Positions 1-7,426 of a stretch of 14,798 nt of DNA are shown piece after piece. Positions within the stretch are counted from its first letter, which is position 1. Each line of letters starts with the position of its first letter. The notes under the pieces are model-generated. The model ran no database searches. It saw nothing but the letters and a program-made list of their open reading frames with translations, and had not been told where the DNA came from. This DNA is from Erysipelotrichia bacterium. GTDB taxonomy: Bacteria > Bacillota_I > Bacilli_A > Erysipelotrichales > Erysipelotrichaceae. A program made the position numbers and the translations under genes. Location of the stretch: positions 1 to 14,798 of the forward strand of contig SAAR01000048.1 of assembly GCA_009916335.1 (NCBI GenBank), given 5' to 3'.

Positions 1-780
1 TTCAATATGGGAATCGCAGAAGGAAATATGATGAGTGTTGCGGCAGGATTAGCAGCAAGTGATAAGATTGTCTATGCGTCTAGTTTTGCCATGTTTGCGA
101 CAGGAAGAGCCTTTGAACAAATTAGAAACAGTATTTGTTATCCTAACTTAAATGTTAAAATATGTGCCTCTCATTCTGGAATTACAGTAGGAGAAGATGG
201 TGCAAGTCATCAAACAGTAGAAGATATTTCATTGATGAGAAGTATCCCAAACATGAAAGTATTTCAACCATGTGATGCAAAGGAAGCAGAAGCGATTGTA
301 AAAGCAGTTGCTACGATTGAAGGACCATGTTATGTGCGTTTAGGTAGACCTGGAGTAGAAGAAGTTTACAAAGACGAATATACTTTCGAGTATGGAAAAG
401 GGGTTGTTTTACATCAAGGAAGTAAAGTAGCTATTATTGCCACAGGTTTGATGGTACAAGAAAGTTTAAAAGCAAAGGAAATGTTAAACGATCTTGATCC
501 AACAATTATCAATATCCATACAATTAAACCAATTGATAAAGAGTTAATTAGTGAAGTAGCGAAAACACATGATGTGATTGTTACTGTGGAAGAACATAGT
601 GTTATTGGTGGTTTAGGAAGTGCAGTGGCAGAAGTGTTAGCACCATTAGGTTTACCATGTAAACAATTTATGATTGGTATGCAAGATGAATTTGGTAGAA
701 GTGGAACACCAGCTGCATTATTGGAATATTACAAGTTAGATGCAAAACATATTGCACAATACATTAACAATTTAAAATAA
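1..780 (+). CDS. Transketolase C-terminal subunit, 5'-truncated by window edge
   Basis: This is the C-terminal half of a split, thiamine-diphosphate-dependent transketolase, which moves two-carbon units between sugar phosphates in the pentose phosphate pathway. The reading frame is open from base 1, and its first residues (FNMGIAEGNMM) are the conserved pyrimidine-domain motif. The Glu of GIAE, at bases 19-21, is the residue that activates the cofactor. So the ATG at 7 is internal and roughly 50 N-terminal residues lie outside the window, judging by the usual length near 310. The pyrimidine-binding domain runs to about residue 115. The transketolase C-terminal domain follows, with IIATGLMVQESLKAKEML and VTVEEHSVIGGLGSAVAEVL. 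The partner N-terminal subunit would be expected just upstream but is not visible. A DXS or pyruvate dehydrogenase beta subunit is less likely on motif and length. A strong terminator follows directly. Confidence 0.9.
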   Translation, partial: FNMGIAEGNMMSVAAGLAASDKIVYASSFAMFATGRAFEQIRNSICYPNLNVKICASHSGITVGEDGASHQTVEDISLMRSIPNMKVFQPCDAKEAEAIVKAVATIEGPCYVRLGRPGVEEVYKDEYTFEYGKGVVLHQGSKVAIIATGLMVQESLKAKEMLNDLDPTIINIHTIKPIDKELISEVAKTHDVIVTVEEHSVIGGLGSAVAEVLAPLGLPCKQFMIGMQDEFGRSGTPAALLEYYKLDAKHIAQYINNLK

Positions 781-816
781 AATTAAAGGAAGGTCTTGTG
801 ATCTTCTTTTAATTTT
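781..816 (+). terminator. Rho-independent terminator after the transketolase gene
   Basis: Bases 781-795 pair with 800-814 around a TTGT loop. The stem is up to 15 bp and includes two G-U wobbles (788/807 and 793/802). The 3' arm ends in a T-rich run. It starts one base after the stop codon, so it closes the upstream operon. Confidence 0.8.
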
Positions 817-826
817 GCGAAAAGAC

Positions 827-855
827 TTGATGTTATTTTGTTTGTAGCATAAAAT
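827..855 (+). promoter_or_regulatory. Predicted sigma-A promoter for the exporter genes
   Basis: TTGATG (827-832) and TAAAAT (850-855) are separated by 17 bp. They match the vegetative consensus at 4/6 and 5/6. Transcription would begin near 862, giving a leader of only about 24 bases before the ATG at 886. Confidence 0.55.
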
Positions 856-885
856 TGTCATGGAATATAGATGAGGAGAATGCCA

Positions 886-1644
886 ATGACTAGTAATCAT
901 AATCAATTAGCTAAAGTAGCCACAAAAGCAGGAATGATACTCTTAGAAAGTGGGGCAGAAACGTATCGTGTGGAAGATACCATGAAACGTATTTGTTTGT
1001 CTTATGGAGCAGAAGTGGTTGATGCTTATGCAACACCAACCTTATTAATCGTTTCTTTTTCACTAGAAGAAGAATTATGTCATAATGTAAAACGCACACA
1101 AATAAAAAACATTGATTTAACTAAAATAGATAAAGTAAATGATTTATCAAGAAGGATTAGTAAAGAGCATATTCCTTTAGCTGAATTTCATCAACTGTTA
1201 ACACAAGTAGATGAAGAACAAAAATATAGTGATTTACTTATGATTTGTGGAGCGGCTATTTGTACTTTTGGTTTTGCTTTATTTTATGGAGGAACATTAC
1301 TAGATGCTGTTGCAGCTCTTTGTATTGGTAGCTTATTAAAAATAGTAACGATACAGTTGGATCGAATTGATTTTACCTCATTCTTTAAATATCTATTATC
1401 AGGAGCATTTGTAACATTGTGTTCTATCATCTTTATGAAATTTAATCTCTGTGATAACTTAGATACCACCATTATTTCTGTGGATATGTTATTAGTGCCA
1501 GGATTAGCAATTACCAATGCTTTGCGTGATACAGTGAGTGGTGATTTAGTCAGTGGTTTAGCAAGATGTGCAGAGGCATTTTTCATTGCCATTGCGATTG
1601 CTTTAGGAAGTGGAATCATGTTTATGTTGTTAGGAGGATATTAA
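886..1644 (+). CDS. Threonine/serine exporter-like protein, N-terminal half (ThrE/YjjP-type)
   Basis: This is the first half of a split ThrE-type exporter, a family known for proton-driven threonine/serine export. The start at 886 gives 252 residues. AGGAGA at 874-879 sits 6 bases before this ATG, whereas the in-frame ATG at 871 would overlap that site. The soluble N-terminal part (about 1-115) carries the family motif GMILLESGAETYRVEDT at 16-32. Hydrophobic segments follow, roughly at 117-134, 138-155, 168-185 and 230-248. The signature VPGLAITNALRDTVSGDLVSG lies at about 204-224 in the loop before the last span. The next gene, whose start is 2 bases after this stop, encodes the complementary half. 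In two-gene systems such as YjjP/YjjB both halves are needed, so the pair should be read as one transporter. The exported substrate here is inferred from family only. Confidence 0.85.
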   Translation: MTSNHNQLAKVATKAGMILLESGAETYRVEDTMKRICLSYGAEVVDAYATPTLLIVSFSLEEELCHNVKRTQIKNIDLTKIDKVNDLSRRISKEHIPLAEFHQLLTQVDEEQKYSDLLMICGAAICTFGFALFYGGTLLDAVAALCIGSLLKIVTIQLDRIDFTSFFKYLLSGAFVTLCSIIFMKFNLCDNLDTTIISVDMLLVPGLAITNALRDTVSGDLVSGLARCAEAFFIAIAIALGSGIMFMLLGGY

Positions 1645-1645
1645 A

Positions 1646-2083
1646 ATGATTATACAAGGATTAGCATCGGTATTAGCCTCTTTAGGTTTTGCAATCATCT
1701 TTAATATTCGAGGTGATAAATTAATCAGTGTATCAATGATAGGAGGAATTGGTGGTATTACTTACTATTTCTGTTTACAATTAGGATATGGACAAGTCAT
1801 CGCTTTGTTTGTAGCTAGTGTAATTATTTCATTATTATCAGAAATATTTGCTCGTATTCAAAAATGCCCAGTAACAACCTTCTTACTTTGTGCTTTAATT
1901 CCCCTTGTGCCTGGTGGTGGTATGTATTATACGATGTTAGAAGTCGTTCGCAATAATATTGATGGTGCCATAAATGCAGGAGCTGATACTATTATTCAAG
2001 CATGTAGCATTGTAATAGGTTGTATGTCTGTGTCTAGTTGCCTTAGAATGATCAATCAATTTAAACGTAGTAAAGCAATATAA
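1646..2083 (+). CDS. Threonine/serine exporter-like protein, C-terminal half (YjjB-type, DUF3815)
   Basis: This is the 145-residue membrane half that completes the split ThrE-type exporter. AGGAGG at 1632-1637, inside the end of the upstream gene, is 8 bases from this ATG. The start comes just after the upstream stop, so translation is probably coupled. The protein is almost wholly hydrophobic, with four to five likely spans at about 2-19, 28-47, 49-67, 77-95 and 115-133. The motif CALIPLVPGGGMYYTMLEVV at about 82-101 is the hallmark of the C-terminal ThrE domain and mirrors the VPG signature of the partner. A basic tail (FKRSKAI) ends the chain. Length is normal for the single-domain form. 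Confidence 0.85.
   Translation: MIIQGLASVLASLGFAIIFNIRGDKLISVSMIGGIGGITYYFCLQLGYGQVIALFVASVIISLLSEIFARIQKCPVTTFLLCALIPLVPGGGMYYTMLEVVRNNIDGAINAGADTIIQACSIVIGCMSVSSCLRMINQFKRSKAI
2020..2049 (+). promoter_or_regulatory. Possible promoter for mscL inside the end of the exporter gene
   Basis: TTGTAT (2020-2025) and TAGAAT (2044-2049) are separated by 18 bp and fall within the upstream coding sequence. The gap to mscL is only 44 bp, so mscL may simply be cotranscribed with the exporter. Confidence 0.25.
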
Positions 2084-2127
2084 TTATGTAAAGAAAGGGG
2101 TACTATTTTAGTAGTAGAGGTAAAAGT

Positions 2128-2589
2128 ATGAAAAATTTTATAAATGAATTTAAAGCGTTTGTTGTGCGTGGGAATGTACTTGATTTAGCAGTTGCAGTCA
2201 TTATTGGGGGAGCGTTTCAAAAAATTATCAGTTCTATGGTAAATGATATGATTATGCCAATTGTAACATTGTGTACAGGAGGAATTGATTTTACTAATTG
2301 GTTTATTGCTTTAAATGGAGAACATTATGCCACTTTAGCAAAAGCACAAGAAGCTGGTGCATCAACGATTAACTATGGTGTTTTTCTAACAGAAGTTATC
2401 TCTTTTATCATCATGGCATTTGTTATTTTCTTGATGGTAAAAACAATGAATCACTTAGCTAGTCTAAATAAAAAAGAGGAAGTACAAGTAGTGAGTACAA
2501 AGGTTTGTCCTTATTGTAAAAGTGAAATTGATAAGGGTGCATCAAGATGTCCGCATTGTACTTCACAATTAGAAAATAAAGAAGAATAA
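2128..2589 (+). CDS. mscL: Large-conductance mechanosensitive channel MscL with C-terminal zinc ribbon
   Basis: MscL is a pentameric inner-membrane pore that opens under membrane tension to release solutes on hypo-osmotic shock. The N-terminus (MKNFINEFKAFVVRGNVLDLAVAVIIGGAF) is the conserved amphipathic helix and pore-lining TM1. TM2 spans about 84-106, and the periplasmic loop (50-83) contains the usual FTNWF stretch. AGAGG at 2116-2120 gives 7-base spacing. At 153 residues it is longer than the 120-136 of typical homologues. The extra length is a cytoplasmic CPYC-x10-CPHC module (Cys127, 130, 141, 144), a probable zinc ribbon in place of the usual charged helical bundle end. From memory, similar tails occur in other Bacillota MscL proteins, so the fusion is probably real. 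The frame runs through both parts without a break. Confidence 0.93.
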   Translation: MKNFINEFKAFVVRGNVLDLAVAVIIGGAFQKIISSMVNDMIMPIVTLCTGGIDFTNWFIALNGEHYATLAKAQEAGASTINYGVFLTEVISFIIMAFVIFLMVKTMNHLASLNKKEEVQVVSTKVCPYCKSEIDKGASRCPHCTSQLENKEE

Positions 2590-2639
2590 AAAATGGTTGC
2601 TTTTAAAACAACCATTTTTCTTTTAAAACAACCATTTTT
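2589..2639. terminator. Bidirectional terminator between mscL and asnA, with a duplicated arm
   Basis: The 11-base arm 2589-2599 pairs perfectly with 2609-2619 (CAACCATTTTT) over a 9-base loop. The 20-base unit 2600-2619 is repeated exactly at 2620-2639, giving a second, competing 3' arm at 2629-2639. On the minus strand the same DNA has two possible 5' arms and one 3' arm. The hairpin overlaps the last base of the mscL stop codon, and the second repeat covers two bases of the asnA stop codon. Confidence 0.85.
2600..2639. repeat. Perfect tandem duplication of a 20-bp unit (CTTTTAAAACAACCATTTTT)
   Basis: Two exact, adjacent copies lie at 2600-2619 and 2620-2639. They contain the loop and 3' arm of the mscL/asnA terminator. 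Such a duplication is consistent with replication slippage at a hairpin. Confidence 0.95.
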
Positions 2640-3645
2640 ATAAAATATAAATATTGTGTTTTTCACATTCCTTAATCATATCATCAGGCCAAATACTTGC
2701 TTGTACTTCCCCAACATGAGCACGAGCTAGCAATAACATACATAATCTTGATTGTCCGATTCCTCCACCAATTGTATAAGGCAGTTCTTGTTTCATGATC
2801 GCTTTATGGTAAGGTAGTTCTAAACGATCTTCGCAACGTTCTTTTTTTAGTTGTTTACTTAGTGAAGCTTCATCAACACGAATCCCCATACTAGAGATTT
2901 CAAGAGCACATTGTAGTGGCTCATACCAAAATAAAATATCTCCATTTAATTGCCAATCATCATAATCAGGTGCACGACCATCATGTTTCTTTCCACTTTT
3001 TAAATAATCACCAATCTGCATAACAAAGACACAACCTAATTCCTTACAAATAGCATTTTCACGATCTTTAGCAGTGAGATTAGGATAGCGATCTTCTAAT
3101 TCCTGTGTTGTGATAAAATGAATATCATCAGGCAAATGATTTACAGCTTGTGGATATTTATACCAAACCTCATGTTCCATATGTTTCATTACTTTGAAAA
3201 TTAAACGGACATGTTCTTTTAATGTAGCAACATTACGTTCTTCTTTTGCGATGATTTTTTCCCAGTCCCATTGATCCACATAACAAGAATGTAGATTATC
3301 TACTTCTTCATCTTTACGAATCGCATTCATATTTGTATACAATCCTTCATGCATCATAAAACCATATTTTTTTAATGCCATACGTTTCCATTTCGCAAGT
3401 GAATGAACGACTTCAATCGTATCATCAGGCAAGGTTCTCATCGTAAAAGAAACAGGTTTTTCATAACCGTTTAAATTATCGTTTAAACCTGAACTTCGCT
3501 CTACAAATAACGGTGCAGAAATTCTTGATAATCCTAGTTCTTTCCCCAATTCTTTTTGAAAAGTATCTCTTATATATTTAATTGCTTCTTGTGTTTCTCT
3601 TAATGTTAATTTAGGATCATAATCCTTTGGTATAATTAAGTTCAT
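2638..3645 (-). CDS. asnA: Aspartate-ammonia ligase (ammonia-dependent asparagine synthetase A)
   Basis: AsnA makes L-asparagine from aspartate, ammonia and ATP (giving AMP and PPi) in the cytoplasm. It is related to class II aminoacyl-tRNA synthetases. The protein is 335 residues, close to the usual 330. Conserved blocks are visible throughout: [18 protein letters not shown] (5-22), [18 protein letters not shown] (43-60), [21 protein letters not shown] (90-110), YVDQWDWE (122-129), [11 protein letters not shown] (221-231) and the class II motif-3-like [14 protein letters not shown] (293-306). The minus-strand site GAGGGGG, 7-8 bases before the ATG, fixes the start. The gene follows nrdB in the same direction after 105 bp but has its own predicted promoter. 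It converges on mscL at a shared terminator. Confidence 0.97.
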   Translation of the reverse strand: MNLIIPKDYDPKLTLRETQEAIKYIRDTFQKELGKELGLSRISAPLFVERSSGLNDNLNGYEKPVSFTMRTLPDDTIEVVHSLAKWKRMALKKYGFMMHEGLYTNMNAIRKDEEVDNLHSCYVDQWDWEKIIAKEERNVATLKEHVRLIFKVMKHMEHEVWYKYPQAVNHLPDDIHFITTQELEDRYPNLTAKDRENAICKELGCVFVMQIGDYLKSGKKHDGRAPDYDDWQLNGDILFWYEPLQCALEISSMGIRVDEASLSKQLKKERCEDRLELPYHKAIMKQELPYTIGGGIGQSRLCMLLLARAHVGEVQASIWPDDMIKECEKHNIYIL

Positions 3646-3673
3646 AAATACCCCCTCGTATAATATTTCCTAT

Positions 3674-3702
3674 ATTGTACATGAGATAATTAAAATATAC
3701 AA
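3674..3702 (-). promoter_or_regulatory. Predicted sigma-A promoter for asnA
   Basis: On the minus strand, TTGTAT (3702-3697) and TACAAT (3679-3674) are 17 bp apart. The -10 matches consensus at 5/6. Transcription would start near 3667, about 22 bases before the asnA ATG. I see no convincing terminator between nrdB and this promoter, so readthrough from nrdB remains possible. Confidence 0.5.
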
Positions 3703-3750
3703 TTATAAGATAAAAATACGATGGCGTTTTGATAATGATATAAGGGTTTC

Positions 3751-4791
3751 CTATAAGTCATCAACTAAGGCACTCGCTTTCGCATAGGCACTTGATTTCG
3801 CTTCAAAGAAATCCGTTTTAATTAAGTTAGCATTACTGTATTGTGTTACCCACTGCATTGATTTAGGTTCACTTTGATGATCATCAAACAAGTAGCCAAA
3901 GCCTAGATTAGAACTTCTTAGATTACCTAGATAGCGAATGTAATCATGAATCATTTGCGAAGATAAACCTTCAATAGAATCATTGATTACATAATTTCCC
4001 CATGTGATTTCTTCTTCTACACCACGCTTTAACATATCTTTATAAACAGCTATTTTATCTTCACTGAATAATTGGGGTTCTTCTTTTTGTAGTTCTAATA
4101 TAATACTTCTAAACAACCATAGATGTGTATTTTCATCACGATTAATATAGCGTATTTCTTGTACAGAGCCACTCATTTTTCCCATTCTTCCTAAATTATA
4201 AAAGAACATAAAACCTGAGTAAAAGTAAATACCTTCAAGAATATAGTTAGCAATTAATGTTCTCACAAAAGTAAAACCATCTTTTTTCTCTTGAAATTCA
4301 TTATATAAATCACCGATAAATTTATTTCTTGCTAGTAAGATTGGATCATCTTTCCATTGATACAAGATTTCACTACGTTGGGTAGGAGAGCAAATAGTAT
4401 CTAACATATAGCCATAGCTTTGTGAATGTACAGCCTCTTGAAACGATTGAATGGTTAAACATAAATTAATTTCGTTCGCACTGATGTATTCTGTTATATT
4501 TGGTAAATTCGCACACTGAATACTATCTAAAAAAATTAAAAAAGATAGTATTTTATCATACGCAGTTTTTTCTGCTTTGTTTAATAAGGGATAATCTTTA
4601 ATATCTTGACTTAAATTAATTTCTTCAGGAATCCAGAAGTTATTCATCGCCTGACGATACCAATCACTAACCCATGTATATTTCATATTGTTGAAATCGT
4701 TTAGATTAGTTGTATTGCCATTGATAATTCTGCGTTTTAAAACATCAATATCCCCATGTTCATTAAATAATGCTTTCTTTTTAAGTTCCAT
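3751..4791 (-). CDS. nrdB: Class I ribonucleoside-diphosphate reductase, small (radical) subunit R2
   Basis: R2 holds the dimetal-tyrosyl radical cofactor that starts each catalytic cycle of ribonucleotide reductase. All six metal ligands can be placed by alignment with E. coli: Asp89, Glu119, His122, Glu186, Glu220 and His223. The radical tyrosine is Tyr126, in FQEAVHSQSY. Its presence argues against the tyrosine-less class Ic type. The C-terminal tail, ending SAYAKASALVDDL, is the expected R1-docking peptide, and Tyr336 may be the radical-transfer tyrosine. The length of 346 residues is normal. The gene starts 12 bases after the nrdA stop with AAAGGAG just upstream, so the two are cotranscribed. 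No nrdI or nrdH lies nearby, which favours an NrdAB-type over an NrdEF-type enzyme. The metal cannot be told from sequence. Confidence 0.95.
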   Translation of the reverse strand: MELKKKALFNEHGDIDVLKRRIINGNTTNLNDFNNMKYTWVSDWYRQAMNNFWIPEEINLSQDIKDYPLLNKAEKTAYDKILSFLIFLDSIQCANLPNITEYISANEINLCLTIQSFQEAVHSQSYGYMLDTICSPTQRSEILYQWKDDPILLARNKFIGDLYNEFQEKKDGFTFVRTLIANYILEGIYFYSGFMFFYNLGRMGKMSGSVQEIRYINRDENTHLWLFRSIILELQKEEPQLFSEDKIAVYKDMLKRGVEEEITWGNYVINDSIEGLSSQMIHDYIRYLGNLRSSNLGFGYLFDDHQSEPKSMQWVTQYSNANLIKTDFFEAKSSAYAKASALVDDL

Positions 4792-4803
4792 TTTAGTTCT
4801 CCT

Positions 4804-7323
4804 TTATGATGCACATGATTCGCATTCTTCTACTTCTAATGATTTACTACGAACGTAATAGATTGTTTTTACATTGCCTTTATTTGCTTCAATGTATAAA
4901 TTCATCAATTGGCGTAGACTGAAATCATTTGTAATGTATAAGTTTAATGATTGTGATTGATCAATATGACGTTGACGTATACTCGCTGCTTTAACGATCC
5001 ATTGTTGATCTATATGGTGAGCATTTTTATAATACCAGAATGTATCTGTATTTAAATCAGGTGCGATACGAGTAATCATGCTACCCTTTTTTTCTTCTAA
5101 GAAAAACTTATTCATAATAGGATCAACAGCGGCACTGCTCCCTGCGATAATAGATGTTGAGCTAGTAGGAGCAATCGCTAATAAATACGCATTACGCATA
5201 CCATGTTGATGAATGCTTGCTTGTAAGTCTTGCCATTTTTGGCTTGTATAATGCCGTAATGAAAAATAATTGCCATTATCCCAATCCGAATCTTTAAAGT
5301 AATCATAGCTACCTTTTTCTTTGGCGATTTCATGACTTGCTTTAATCGTATAATAATTGATTTTTTCATAGAGTTGATCGACAAAGGATAAGTGTTCTTC
5401 ACTTTCAAAAGCGATTTTTAATTTTGCTAGCATATGATGATAGCCACTTGTTCCTAAACCGATCGAGCGATAATGATGATTAGTAATTTTTGCATAAGGA
5501 GTTGGATAATAATTCAAATCAATCACATTATCTAATGCACGAACAACGACGTTGATAATGTGTTCTAACTCCACTTCATCATGGACATTAATATTACCTA
5601 AGATTAAAGAAGCTAAATTACAAACAACAAAATCACCTGCTTGATGATAATCGACTACGATTTCTTCACCATCAACAACTTTGATTTCTTGTTTTACTTG
5701 CGAAATAGCACTCATATTTTGGGCGATTTCACTACATAAATTACTGCAGTAAATGATACCTTTATGTTTGTTTGGATTCATTTCATTTACTTGATCTCTA
5801 AAGAATGCAAAAGGGGTTCCTGTTTCTACTGCAGAGCGTAAAATTAAGCGAACAACATCTTTTAATAGAATTTCGGTTTTTGCGATACGAATATCATGAA
5901 CACATTCTTCATAACGTTTTTCCCACTCAATGCCATAATAGTCCTCTAATGCATATCCTTTAATCTTTTTAATTTCATGTGGACACATTAAATACCACTT
6001 TTGATTTAAATCTTCTTCTGCCTTTCGCCAAAATAAATCAGGATAGCAAACAGCAGGGAATACATCGTGTGCTTTTTGACGATCATCGCCATTATTAGTA
6101 CGAAGATTTAAGAAAGCTGGTAAATCTTTATGCCATGCATCTAAATACACTGCCACAGCACCTTGTCGTACACCTAATTGATCGACAGCAACAGCTGTAT
6201 CATTCACAAGACGAATCCAGCGAATAACACCACCTGCGGCTCCTTCAAAGCCACGAATATCACTACCACTAGCACGCACCTTACCAAAGTATAAACCCAT
6301 ACCACCACCATATTTAGATACTTGTGCGAAATTATCTAAACTTTTATAAATGCCTGATAATGAATCTTCTACACAATCAATAAAACAAGAACTTAATTGA
6401 TGAAATGGTTTTCTAGCATTTGCTAAAGTAGGCGTTGCCATTGTTACTTTTAAGGTACTTAAAATATCATAGATTTGTTTTGCCCAATAGACTTTATTTT
6501 CCTTTTCAGGAATGGCTAAGTGCATTGCAATACCCATAAATAATTCCTGAGGGGATTCTAATAGTTTATGTCCATGAGAACGAATTAAATAACGCTGTGC
6601 TAATAAATCTAAACCACTATATGTAAATAAGTCATTTCTACTTTGATCCATATACGATGCCAACATTAAAACTTCTTCTTCACGATACTGTTCTAAAATA
6701 TAGGTTCCATAATAGCCTTCATTTGTTAGATGTTTAATTTTATCGTAAAAGTTATGAATAGGATATAGTTTAAGGTTATCTTTAATTTCGTTTTCTATTT
6801 TAACATTTAAAAAACGAGCAGCGATCATTTCCCATTTTGGAGCTTCTATACTAATGAGTTCAACACACGCTTTAATTAAGAGCGTTAATTTTTCTTCTTC
6901 TTTTAAATTTTCTTTATAAAAAGATTGAAACTTTAATAAGAGTAATTGTAGGGAATAGACTTCTTCATCAAACTCTTTTTGTATCTTACGAAATAAAGCA
7001 AGCAAATCTTCTCGTTTTAATAAGTGATTTAACTGAGTAATGATTTCTCTTTGCTTACTACGTTTTTCACGATATAAAATATAACGTTTTGCCTCTTGAT
7101 AGTAATTATGTTGCATTAGTTTTTCTTCAACCATGTCTTGAATTTCTTCTACACTAACAATTGTTTTTGCCTGCTTAATTGACATTTCAATATCTTCACT
7201 AATTTGTATAAGGTGAGCTTTTTCAATTTGTGAATGGTTGTCTTGAAACGCTGCTAAAATAGCATTGATAATTTTTTCTTTTGTGAATGTTTCTAATGTT
7301 TGATTGCGTTTTTTTATTTTCAT
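4804..7323 (-). CDS. nrdA: Class I ribonucleoside-diphosphate reductase, large (catalytic) subunit R1
   Basis: R1 reduces ribonucleoside diphosphates to deoxyribonucleotides using a radical passed from R2. Counting from the ATG at 7323 it has 839 residues. An in-frame TTG at 7329 is rejected because GAGGAA (7335-7330) abuts it and is 6 bases from the ATG. An N-terminal ATP-cone (about 1-90) implies dATP/ATP activity control. Active-site residues are in place: Cys313 in SSCFID and Cys568 in VVCNL (the redox pair), and Asn528, Cys530 and Glu532 in CSNLCSE (the thiyl radical site). Tyr822-Tyr823 form the radical path. The C-terminal Cys834-x-x-Cys837 (CESC) is the shuttle pair reduced by thioredoxin or glutaredoxin. 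The chain is longer than E. coli NrdA (761), mostly in the region just after the cone. Confidence 0.95.
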   Translation of the reverse strand: MKIKKRNQTLETFTKEKIINAILAAFQDNHSQIEKAHLIQISEDIEMSIKQAKTIVSVEEIQDMVEEKLMQHNYYQEAKRYILYREKRSKQREIITQLNHLLKREDLLALFRKIQKEFDEEVYSLQLLLLKFQSFYKENLKEEEKLTLLIKACVELISIEAPKWEMIAARFLNVKIENEIKDNLKLYPIHNFYDKIKHLTNEGYYGTYILEQYREEEVLMLASYMDQSRNDLFTYSGLDLLAQRYLIRSHGHKLLESPQELFMGIAMHLAIPEKENKVYWAKQIYDILSTLKVTMATPTLANARKPFHQLSSCFIDCVEDSLSGIYKSLDNFAQVSKYGGGMGLYFGKVRASGSDIRGFEGAAGGVIRWIRLVNDTAVAVDQLGVRQGAVAVYLDAWHKDLPAFLNLRTNNGDDRQKAHDVFPAVCYPDLFWRKAEEDLNQKWYLMCPHEIKKIKGYALEDYYGIEWEKRYEECVHDIRIAKTEILLKDVVRLILRSAVETGTPFAFFRDQVNEMNPNKHKGIIYCSNLCSEIAQNMSAISQVKQEIKVVDGEEIVVDYHQAGDFVVCNLASLILGNINVHDEVELEHIINVVVRALDNVIDLNYYPTPYAKITNHHYRSIGLGTSGYHHMLAKLKIAFESEEHLSFVDQLYEKINYYTIKASHEIAKEKGSYDYFKDSDWDNGNYFSLRHYTSQKWQDLQASIHQHGMRNAYLLAIAPTSSTSIIAGSSAAVDPIMNKFFLEEKKGSMITRIAPDLNTDTFWYYKNAHHIDQQWIVKAASIRQRHIDQSQSLNLYITNDFSLRQLMNLYIEANKGNVKTIYYVRSKSLEVEECESCAS

Positions 7324-7329
7324 TTTCAA

Positions 7330-7335
7330 TTCCTC
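7330..7335 (-). promoter_or_regulatory. Ribosome binding site that fixes the nrdA start
   Basis: Minus-strand GAGGAA at 7335-7330 lies 6 bases before the ATG at 7323 but directly against the TTG at 7329. This makes the ATG the functional start. Confidence 0.7.
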
Positions 7336-7348
7336 ATTTCTTTTATTT

Positions 7349-7354
7349 ATTATA
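7349..7354 (-). promoter_or_regulatory. Predicted -10 element for nrdAB
   Basis: A perfect minus-strand TATAAT lies 25 bases before the nrdA ATG. Only a poor -35 (ATTTCA at 7376-7371) can be paired with it at 16 bp. No pair of NrdR-like 16-bp palindromes is visible in the short region up to the upstream terminator. Confidence 0.4.
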
Positions 7355-7399
7355 GAAGAAATAGAAAAAATGAAATACTGATTTGCCCAAGTTAAATAA

Positions 7400-7426
7400 A
7401 AACAGATTCAAAAGCTGAATCTGTTT
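7400..7426 (-). terminator. Rho-independent terminator after the Gfo/Idh gene
   Basis: On the minus strand a perfect 10-bp stem, AAACAGATTC with GAATCTGTTT, has a 7-base loop and runs into a T-rich tail (TTTTTATTT). It overlaps two bases of the oxidoreductase stop codon, so it separates that gene from nrdAB downstream. Confidence 0.85.

Noticed and set aside
871..885. Start of the exporter N-half at the ATG at 871
   Set aside because: It would place the AGGAGA ribosome site inside the coding sequence. The ATG at 886 has 6-base spacing and a family-like N-terminus.
1284..1619. 111-codon minus-strand frame opposite the exporter N-half
   Set aside because: It is fully antisense to a well-supported gene and its composition mirrors the membrane segments. 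There is no promoter or ribosome site evidence.
2101..2113. Small TACTA/TAGTA hairpin before the mscL ribosome site
   Set aside because: A 5-bp AT-rich stem with a 3-base loop is weak and expected by chance in this composition.
5178..5408. 76-codon minus-strand frame inside nrdA
   Set aside because: It is an out-of-frame shadow of nrdA, with no ribosome site or recognisable product.
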